A DNA stretch of 18,770 nucleotides from Deltaproteobacteria bacterium RBG_13_61_14 (GTDB lineage Bacteria > RBG-13-61-14), in the NCBI GenBank assembly GCA_001797815.1, contig MGQK01000132.1, positions 25,666-44,435 of the forward strand, in the 5' to 3' direction. Shown here piece after piece: positions 7,803-12,782 of the stretch (positions within the stretch are counted from its first letter, which is position 1; every line of letters starts with the position of its first letter). The position numbers and the translations under genes are program-made. The notes beneath the pieces are model-generated. The model searched no databases and was not told where the DNA came from. It saw nothing but the letters and a program-made list of their open reading frames with translations.

Positions 7803-8123
7803 CTACTTGACCAGGGCCAATTGCTTTTGGGCGGTGGTTTTGAGCGCGGATTCCACGCAGTCAAACAGGTCGAGCAGACAAGGACAGCTCAGGCTGTAGA
7901 AGACCTGGTTGCCGCGCTTCTCGTCGGCCACGATCCCCGCGGCCTTGAGGATGGAAAGGTGCTTGGACACGGTGGAGATGTCGGCGCCGACCATCTCGGT
8001 GAGTTTGCACACGCAGATTTCCCGGCGGGCCAACTGGTCCACCAGGAAGAGCCGGGTGGGATGGGCCAGGGCCTTGACGATCCTGGCCCGGGCCGCGAAG
8101 CGCGCCTGGGTTTTAGGATCCAC
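7803..8123 (-). CDS. arsR: ArsR-family metalloid-responsive repressor
   Basis: This is a 106-residue winged-helix repressor of the ArsR/SmtB family. It binds operator DNA and releases it when As(III) or a related ion is bound. The sensor site EICVCKL (Cys37, Cys39) in helix 3 matches the classic ELCVCDL arsenic site. The recognition helix is ISTVSKHLSILKAAG and the wing is EKRGNQVFYSL. Three further cysteines, Cys80, Cys82 and Cys89 (SCPCLLDLFDC), could complete or add a site. The start is GTG 8123, because a perfect AAGGAGGT sits 4 nt upstream. An ATG at 8171 lies above the -10 box and is not used. It is the first gene of the minus-strand operon and likely represses its own promoter. Confidence 0.95.
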   Translation of the reverse strand: MDPKTQARFAARARIVKALAHPTRLFLVDQLARREICVCKLTEMVGADISTVSKHLSILKAAGIVADEKRGNQVFYSLSCPCLLDLFDCVESALKTTAQKQLALVK

Positions 8124-8127
8124 GGGA

Positions 8128-8135
8128 ACCTCCTT
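8128..8135 (-). promoter_or_regulatory. Ribosome binding site deciding the arsR GTG start
   Basis: AAGGAGGT on the minus strand is a full anti-16S match, 4 nt before GTG 8123. It fixes the start downstream of the longer open frame. Confidence 0.85.
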
Positions 8136-8143
8136 AAGGTTTC

Positions 8144-8159
8144 CTATTTGGTAATATAG
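8144..8159. promoter_or_regulatory. Candidate ArsR operator over the -10 box
   Basis: CTATTTGGTAATATAG is an imperfect palindrome: four outer base pairs CTAT/ATAG, plus one inner pair. It covers the -10 box of the arsR promoter, where an ArsR repressor would block polymerase. It is a short AT-rich site, so chance is possible. Confidence 0.35.
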
Positions 8160-8181
8160 CCAAGTTCTCAAGGTTTGTCAA
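8153..8181 (-). promoter_or_regulatory. Near-consensus sigma-70 promoter of the arsR operon
   Basis: On the minus strand a perfect -35 TTGACA (8181-8176) is followed by 17 bp and -10 TATATT (8158-8153). Transcription should begin near 8146, leaving about 23 nt before GTG 8123, which holds the ribosome site. It is the best promoter in the window and is placed to drive the entire operon. Confidence 0.85.
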
Positions 8182-8276
8182 GCCGGATCCTTTTTAGCGG
8201 GCCGGGAGATGAAGAAGAACGCGCAGGAGGGTTAAGGACTAGCCGCGGCCAGGCCGCCGCCATCTCTTTTTTCCCT

Positions 8277-8316
8277 GAACCTAATCCTGGACGCAGGTTC
8301 GCCCTCGCGCTAAACT
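8277..8316 (+). promoter_or_regulatory. Candidate promoter and inverted repeat upstream of the methyltransferase gene
   Basis: TGGACG (8288-8293) and TAAACT (8311-8316) are 17 bp apart. Transcription would start almost at GTG 8326, so the mRNA would be nearly leaderless. A perfect inverted repeat GAACCT (8277-8282) / AGGTTC (8295-8300) brackets the -35 box and could be a regulator site. Each element matches consensus only moderately. The remainder of 8182-8276 shows nothing recognised. Confidence 0.4.
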
Positions 8317-8325
8317 AAGCCGTGA

Positions 8326-9006
8326 GTGGCCAGCTTTGTTTACATGAAGATCCTGGAGTCGCAGCCCCGCCGCTATGACCGGGGCATCGCCTGGCTCAGC
8401 CTGGGCCGGGCGCCGGCAATCAAGCAGCGGATCGCGCAGGAGTTCGGCCGGGAAGGCGTGCAGGTCTTGGAGATCGGCGCGGGCACGGGCGAGCTGGCGG
8501 TCTTGCTGGCGAAAACCGGGGCCAAGGTCGCCGGCTTTGACCAGTCCGCGGCCATGCTGGAAGTGGCCCGGCAAAAGGTCGCGGCTCAGGGGTTGGCCGA
8601 GCGGGTCAAGATCCGCGAGCTGGGCGTGGCCGAGATGGACCGGGCCTTCACCGACTCCTCCTTTGACCTGGTGGTGAGCACGCTGGTTTTCAGCGAGCTT
8701 ACCTCCGACGAGCAGCGGTATGCTTTGGCCCAGGCCTTTCGGGTGCTCAAGCCCGGCGGCATCCTGGCGCTGGCCGATGAAGTCCGGCCCGCGACCGGTT
8801 TCAAGCGAATGCTCTACTATCTGATTCGGTTGCCCCTGGCCCTGGTCACGTTCGCGCTGACCCAGACCAGCACGCGGGCGGTGGCGGGCCTGGAGGACAA
8901 GGTGCGGGAGGCCGGGTTCGCGATCGAGCAGGCCGAGAGAAGCGCCTTTGATAGTTTCCTCTACCTGAAAGCCCGCAAAATCCTGGCACAAGAAGGTCGC
9001 TCATGA
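8326..9006 (+). CDS. Class I SAM-dependent methyltransferase, CpaM-like (corrinoid-protein-associated)
   Basis: This is a 226-residue Rossmann-fold methyltransferase. Motif I is VLEIGAGTGELAVLL (47-61), the ribose-binding acidic residue is in GFDQS (Asp72), and motif IV is DLVVSTLVFSEL. The post-motif loop is RVLKPGGILALADE. The N-terminus, starting MASFVYMKILESQPRRYDRG from GTG 8326, resembles the CpaM group found beside HgcAB-like corrinoid proteins. A hydrophobic stretch YYLIRLPLALVTFAL lies near 165-180. It overlaps the next gene by 4 nt (ATGA). By partnership it may methylate the corrinoid protein, its cofactor or a shared substrate; the reaction is not established. ATG 8344 is an alternative start, but would remove the characteristic N-terminus. 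Confidence 0.82.
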   Translation: MASFVYMKILESQPRRYDRGIAWLSLGRAPAIKQRIAQEFGREGVQVLEIGAGTGELAVLLAKTGAKVAGFDQSAAMLEVARQKVAAQGLAERVKIRELGVAEMDRAFTDSSFDLVVSTLVFSELTSDEQRYALAQAFRVLKPGGILALADEVRPATGFKRMLYYLIRLPLALVTFALTQTSTRAVAGLEDKVREAGFAIEQAERSAFDSFLYLKARKILAQEGRS

Positions 9007-10067
9007 ACAAGCTCTGGGGATTCATCGTCGCCTACTTTCTGCGCTGGTTTCCGCACGGACTCGAACCGGGCCTGCGCCGGATCGGGAACCCCGGGCCGGA
9101 AAGCCCGGTCCTCGTTAGCGGCAACTTTTCCCTGACCCTGAAAAGGCTGATCCGGTCTCTGGTCGGGCAGGACCTGTGGCTGCTGGTGGCCAACTCCCGG
9201 GGCATCAATGTCTGGTGCGCGGCCGTGGGCGGCATGTTCACCCACCACAACGTGATTGCGGCGATCAAGACCTCGGGCCTGGCCGATCAGGTTCGGCATC
9301 GGGAAGTGATCCTGCCTCAGCTCTGCGCGGCGGGCATGGACGTCAAGGCCATCCGGGAGGAGGCCGGCTTCCAGGTCCGCTTCGGGCCGGTCCGGGCGGA
9401 GGATCTCCCGGCTTACCTGGCCCAAGGCAAGAAGAAGACGGATGCCATGAGCCGCTTCCGTTTTGACCTGCGGCATCGCCTGGACATGCTCCTTTCCAAC
9501 AACACCATGTTCTACCTGATCGTGGCCATCCCCCTCGCCATCTTCTGGCCTCACCGGCTCCTGGCCTTCACCCTGCTCTTCTGGGCCGCGGCCTTCTACC
9601 TTTACTTGTTGTTCCCGTATCTCCCGGGCAAGACCGGCTGGAGCCGATCCCTTTACTCCGCCCTGGCCGTGGTCCTCGCCATCCCGGCTGCCGATTTCTT
9701 CCGCGCCGGCCAGCCCTTCCTCCACTACGGCTGGATGATCGCCGTCGTCCTGGTCTTCTCTACCGTCGGCTTTGATGCCGCCGGCATCCTCGCGGCCATG
9801 CCCAGCGACGCCGAAGCCTTCCTCCACCGCCTCGGCATCAAGCGGCTCGGCTCGCTCTTGCAGGAAAAGACCCTGGGCCGGGTCGCGCTCGACCGGGAAA
9901 AGTGCCGGGGCGACATGATCTGCTACTCCATCTGCCCGGTCGGGGTATTCGGCGAGCTGGACCCGGACAAAAAGATCACCCTCCCTTGGCAAAACGCTTG
10001 CTTCGCCTGCGGCGCTTGCGTCAAACAATGCCCCCACGACGCCTTGAGCTTGCAACCCAGACCTTGA
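9003..10067 (+). CDS. HgcAB-like fusion protein (corrinoid domain, membrane helices, ferredoxin domain)
   Basis: This 354-residue protein joins on one chain what HgcA and HgcB provide separately in mercury methylators. Residues about 30-140 form a corrinoid-binding domain like that of HgcA and the CFeSP large subunit. It has the cap-helix motif NVWCAAVGG with Cys72, the residue that ligates cobalt in HgcA, and the family segment VILPQLCAAGMD. Residues about 165-265 hold four hydrophobic helices. Residues 297-350 are a two-cluster ferredoxin domain, C301xxD304xxC307xxxC311P and C333xxC336xxC339xxxC343P. Departures from true HgcAB are the loss of the GK after the cap motif, Asp304 in place of a cysteine, and no C-terminal cysteine pair. 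Fused HgcAB-like proteins are known in other microbes and are not thought to methylate mercury. Likely role: corrinoid-dependent methyl transfer with built-in cobalt reduction; substrate unknown. Confidence 0.88.
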   Translation: MNKLWGFIVAYFLRWFPHGLEPGLRRIGNPGPESPVLVSGNFSLTLKRLIRSLVGQDLWLLVANSRGINVWCAAVGGMFTHHNVIAAIKTSGLADQVRHREVILPQLCAAGMDVKAIREEAGFQVRFGPVRAEDLPAYLAQGKKKTDAMSRFRFDLRHRLDMLLSNNTMFYLIVAIPLAIFWPHRLLAFTLLFWAAAFYLYLLFPYLPGKTGWSRSLYSALAVVLAIPAADFFRAGQPFLHYGWMIAVVLVFSTVGFDAAGILAAMPSDAEAFLHRLGIKRLGSLLQEKTLGRVALDREKCRGDMICYSICPVGVFGELDPDKKITLPWQNACFACGACVKQCPHDALSLQPRP

Positions 10068-10095
10068 CCTCCTCGGCGCGGGCTTATGCTAGAAT
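10064..10095 (+). promoter_or_regulatory. Candidate promoter of the TPR-protein gene
   Basis: TTGACC (10064-10069) overlaps the stop of the preceding gene. Downstream are TATGCT (10085-10090, 15-bp spacing) and TAGAAT (10090-10095, 20-bp spacing). Neither spacing is ideal. The -10 region lies 9-14 nt before ATG 10105 and no Shine-Dalgarno is present. Confidence 0.3.
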
Positions 10096-10104
10096 GACTC
10101 TCCG

Positions 10105-11067
10105 ATGACCGCCGTGATCAAGACCTTAAGGTCTTTTTCGGCCGCGATGGTTCTCGGCCTCCTGCCGGTGTTCGCCTTCACCCAGGGCGCGACCTGGGAA
10201 ACTTTTTGGGAAGCGGGCAAGCAGGCGGACGCGCGCAGCGACTGGCCCGAGGCGGAAACGCAATACCGGGTCGCGCTCGTCGAGGCGGAGAAGCAATGGG
10301 GTGAGAAGGACATCCGCCTCTGCCCGATTTTGCAAAGCCTGGCCGAGGTTTGCCTGGCCCAGAGGAAATACAGCAAAGCTGAATCGCATTATCGGCGGGC
10401 CATGGCCCTGGAGGAAAGCATCTTAGGGCCGAACCATCCCAACCTGGCCGTGATCCTCACCGACCTGGCCATGATCTGCAAGGCGCAAAAGAAATGGGCC
10501 GAAGCCAAAGCCTTCCAGCAGCGCGCGCTCGCGCTCCAGCAACAATCCAAAGCCGCGAACCCGGACGATGTCGCCGCCAGCCAAGCCGGCCTCGCCGACC
10601 TGGACATGATCCAGCGCAAATATTCTGATCCGGAGCTGGAAGCGCACTACCAGCTAACCTTGAAAAACCTGGAGAAGACCCGGCCGGCGGACCATCCGGA
10701 GATCGCCGACGCGCTGGACAAGCTGGCCGAATATTATCTGGCGCAGAACCGGTGCGCCGAGGCCGAGCCGCTTTTTCGCCGGGCGCTCGCCATCCGCGAG
10801 AAGACTTACGGGCCGGATAGCTGCCAGGCGGCCAAGAGCCTGATGGACATCGCGGACCTGTGCCTGGTCCAGAACCGCTTCCAGGAAGCGGAGCCGCTGT
10901 ATAAACGCTGCCTGAAGATCCGGGAAAAGGGTTTAGGCAAGTATCATCCCGAGGTGGCCACCACGCTCGAGCATTACGCCTCGCTGATGAAAAAGACCGG
11001 CCGGGTGCCCCAGGCCGGCGAGCTCGAAGCCCGGGCCAGAGTGATCCGGGCTAAAAAAAACCCCTAG
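10105..11067 (+). CDS. Secreted tetratricopeptide (kinesin-light-chain type) repeat protein
   Basis: This 320-residue protein has an N-terminal signal peptide (basic MTAVIKTLR, hydrophobic core, likely cleavage near AFTQG-ATW). The rest is TPRs of the 42-residue kinesin-light-chain kind. Repeats are marked by AESHYRRAMALEESILGPNHP, AEPLFRRALAIREKTYGPDS and AEPLYKRCLKIREKGLGKYHP. TPR superhelices hold other proteins together, and this one should do so in the periplasm or outside the cell. Partner unknown. It starts 37 nt after the HgcAB-like gene but has a candidate promoter of its own and no Shine-Dalgarno, so it may be independent. The C-terminus is basic (RARVIRAKKNP). No enzymatic motif is seen. 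Confidence 0.85.
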   Translation: MTAVIKTLRSFSAAMVLGLLPVFAFTQGATWETFWEAGKQADARSDWPEAETQYRVALVEAEKQWGEKDIRLCPILQSLAEVCLAQRKYSKAESHYRRAMALEESILGPNHPNLAVILTDLAMICKAQKKWAEAKAFQQRALALQQQSKAANPDDVAASQAGLADLDMIQRKYSDPELEAHYQLTLKNLEKTRPADHPEIADALDKLAEYYLAQNRCAEAEPLFRRALAIREKTYGPDSCQAAKSLMDIADLCLVQNRFQEAEPLYKRCLKIREKGLGKYHPEVATTLEHYASLMKKTGRVPQAGELEARARVIRAKKNP

Positions 11068-11109
11068 TCCTGCCAGGAAAAGATAAAAAAATTAGAAGAG
11101 AGGATTTTT

Positions 11110-11196
11110 ACCACAAAGGCACTAAGACCTGAAACAAGAAAGAAAGCAGATAAGCTAAAAGGAAGATTTAATTTTGTGCCTTTGTGTCTTTGTGGT
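11110..11196. terminator. Large inverted repeat between convergent genes
   Basis: The 17-nt arm ACCACAAAGGCACTAAG (11110-11126) pairs with CTTTGTGTCTTTGTGGT (11180-11196): 15 Watson-Crick pairs, one G-U and one mismatch. The loop is A-rich and 53 nt long. A T-run precedes and another follows. It lies between the TPR gene and the minus-strand gene of unknown function, in an AT-rich 134-nt gap. It may be a bidirectional terminator, or a dispersed element, since the arm sequence is of a kind often seen between genes in environmental bacteria. Confidence 0.5.
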
Positions 11197-11201
11197 GAAA
11201 T

Positions 11202-12161
11202 TTATTTTTTTAAGGCTTCGAGGATGGCCGCGGCGAGGAGGGGGAAGAGGATTTCGTGGTGGCCGGTGAGGGCGATGCCCTGGCCGCCGTGGGCCACGGG
11301 CCGGCCGGTCACGTTCTGGCGGGGCCGGTAGTGCTGGAGGAAATCGAGGTTGACTGCGGTGAAGCGTTGGACCGGGTGGCCGAGGTTCCGGGCCAGGGAT
11401 AACGCCTTCAGGAACACCTCGGGTAAAATCACGGCCGAGCCGACGTTGAAATAGACCCCGCCTTCGAGTTTCGCGACCATGCCCGCGAAAAGTCGAAAAT
11501 CATAAAGGCTGCCCTGGCCGATGGCAGCGCCATTGGCGGAAGGGTGCATGTGAACCGTGTCGGTGCCGAGAGCCACATGGACTGTGGCCGGAATGCCCAG
11601 CTTGGCGGCTTGAGCGAGGAGGCTGAGGCGGGCATGAGGAAGTTTTGCTTTTGCGATCATTTCTCCAATGGCCTGACCCAGCCCCATTTTTCTAATCAGG
11701 CAAAGCTCCGCGGCGAGATTGAGCGCAATTGCCGTCTCGCGGGTGGCCCCGAAGCTTCCATCCTCCAACGTCGCGGCCACGTCCTCGGAGGTCTTGCCGG
11801 CATAGGCCACCTCGAAGTCGTGCACCGCGCCGGCGCCGTGGAGCGCGAGCCCGGTGACCACGCCCTGCTGCATCAGGTCAATCACCACCGGTGAAAGCCC
11901 CACCTTGATCACGTGCGCGCCCAGGGCCAGGATCACCGGTCTTCCCCGGCGCTGCGCCTGGACCACGGCCGTCACCACCCGGCGGAAGTCTTTGGCCGCT
12001 AAAATGTCCGGGAGCCCGACGATGAATTCCGAGAACTTGCGGCCCGGATGCCAGGGCCGGGCAAAGGCCTCCCGGTCCACGATCCGCCGGCTTTTGCGCA
12101 GCGAGGTGGTGCGGAGCTTGCTCGGATCCAGAGGTTTGATTCTACTTTTTGCCTTGGCCAA
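11202..12161 (-). CDS. Conserved protein of unknown function, weakly deoxyhypusine-synthase-like
   Basis: The frame encodes 319 residues from TTG 12161. This start is favoured because AGAGGTG lies at good distance upstream and because the following residues (MAKAKSRIKPLDPSKLRTTS) look like a normal N-terminus. GTG 12080 is a shorter option. The start lies 20 nt inside the end of gmhA in another frame. The pattern RGRPVILALGAHVIKVGLS then LMQQGVVTGLALHGAGAVHDFEVAYAG recalls the Rossmann-like first half of deoxyhypusine synthase, but I see no catalytic lysine region. Other conserved-looking parts are HVALGTDTVHMHPSANGAAIGQGS and GHHEILFPLLAAAILEAL. Coupling to gmhA suggests a role in sugar-phosphate or heptose metabolism; this is inference. 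No function is assigned. Confidence 0.7.
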   Translation of the reverse strand: MAKAKSRIKPLDPSKLRTTSLRKSRRIVDREAFARPWHPGRKFSEFIVGLPDILAAKDFRRVVTAVVQAQRRGRPVILALGAHVIKVGLSPVVIDLMQQGVVTGLALHGAGAVHDFEVAYAGKTSEDVAATLEDGSFGATRETAIALNLAAELCLIRKMGLGQAIGEMIAKAKLPHARLSLLAQAAKLGIPATVHVALGTDTVHMHPSANGAAIGQGSLYDFRLFAGMVAKLEGGVYFNVGSAVILPEVFLKALSLARNLGHPVQRFTAVNLDFLQHYRPRQNVTGRPVAHGGQGIALTGHHEILFPLLAAAILEALKK

Positions 12162-12741
12162 ACAGCACCTCTTCCACTTCTTCGCACAGGATATGACCGA
12201 GGGTAATATGCAGCTCCTGGATGCGCGGAGTCGCCTGGGCATCCACGTGCAGGCAGAGGTCGGTGTTCCGGTCCATGGGCGAGCCGGGCCGGCCGGCAAA
12301 GCCCAGGCGGAACAGGCCTCTCTTTTTCGCAGTCTTGAACCCCGAAAGGACATTGCCGGAGCCGCCGCTGGTGGAAAAGCCCCAGGCGATGTCGCCCTTC
12401 TGGCCCAGGGCCTCGATCTGGCGGGCAAAGACGCGATCAAAGTCGTGGTCGTTGGCAATGCTGGTGAGGATGGAGGTGTCGGTGGTGAGGGCGATGGCCG
12501 CGAGGGCGCGGCGGTTCTTGACCATGCGGTTGACCAATTCCGCGGCCAGATGCTGGGCGTCGGCCGCGGAGCCGCCATTCCCGAAGAGAAGGATTTTATT
12601 GCCCCGGCGAAGGGCGGTGGCCACCGCCTTCACGGCTTGCGCCAATTTCTCGGCCTCCAGCTCAGCCAGCCCCAGGCGCAGCTCGGCGCCGATGAGCAGT
12701 TGCTCGCGGATGCTTTTTACCAGCGCGGGTTTGGTCCTCAT
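12142..12741 (-). CDS. gmhA: Phosphoheptose (D-sedoheptulose-7-phosphate) isomerase, SIS domain
   Basis: This 199-residue cytosolic enzyme has a single SIS domain, the normal size for GmhA. GmhA converts sedoheptulose 7-phosphate to D-glycero-D-manno-heptose 7-phosphate, the first step towards ADP-heptose for LPS core. Motifs are GNGGSAADAQHLAAELVNR (substrate loop with conserved glutamate), the phosphate-binding STSGGSGNVL, and TPRIQELHITLGHILCEEVE carrying the catalytic Glu/His region. ATG 12741 has no Shine-Dalgarno, but a good promoter ends about 6 nt of leader before it. It overlaps the next minus-strand gene by 20 nt. Other SIS isomerases are possible, but the loop and C-terminal motifs fit GmhA best. 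Confidence 0.9.
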   Translation of the reverse strand: MRTKPALVKSIREQLLIGAELRLGLAELEAEKLAQAVKAVATALRRGNKILLFGNGGSAADAQHLAAELVNRMVKNRRALAAIALTTDTSILTSIANDHDFDRVFARQIEALGQKGDIAWGFSTSGGSGNVLSGFKTAKKRGLFRLGFAGRPGSPMDRNTDLCLHVDAQATPRIQELHITLGHILCEEVEEVLFGQGKK

Positions 12742-12753
12742 CGTTCGAGCACG

Positions 12754-12782
12754 ATTGTATATCTTTGACCGGAGATGGTCAA
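12754..12782 (-). promoter_or_regulatory. Sigma-70 promoter of gmhA with a nested palindrome
   Basis: On the minus strand TTGACC (12782-12777), 17 bp, then TACAAT (12759-12754). The -35 box overlaps the stop codon of the upstream secreted-protein gene. The same -35 forms half of a palindrome, TTGACC-N6-GGTCAA, at 12765-12782, which could be an operator. The leader before ATG 12741 is only about 6 nt. Confidence 0.6.

Noticed and set aside
8961-10055. Minus-strand frame opposite the HgcAB-like gene
   Set aside because: Antisense shadow; no domain, and the plus-strand protein has clear motifs.
9003-10067. Annotation as true mercury-methylating HgcA/HgcB
   Set aside because: The cap motif lacks GK, the ferredoxin lacks the C-terminal cysteines, and the proteins are fused; an HgcAB-like label is safer.
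12162-12578. Upstream extension of the unknown gene into gmhA
   Set aside because: That part is gmhA read in another frame (Arg/Pro/Ser-rich); the real protein pattern begins near 12161.
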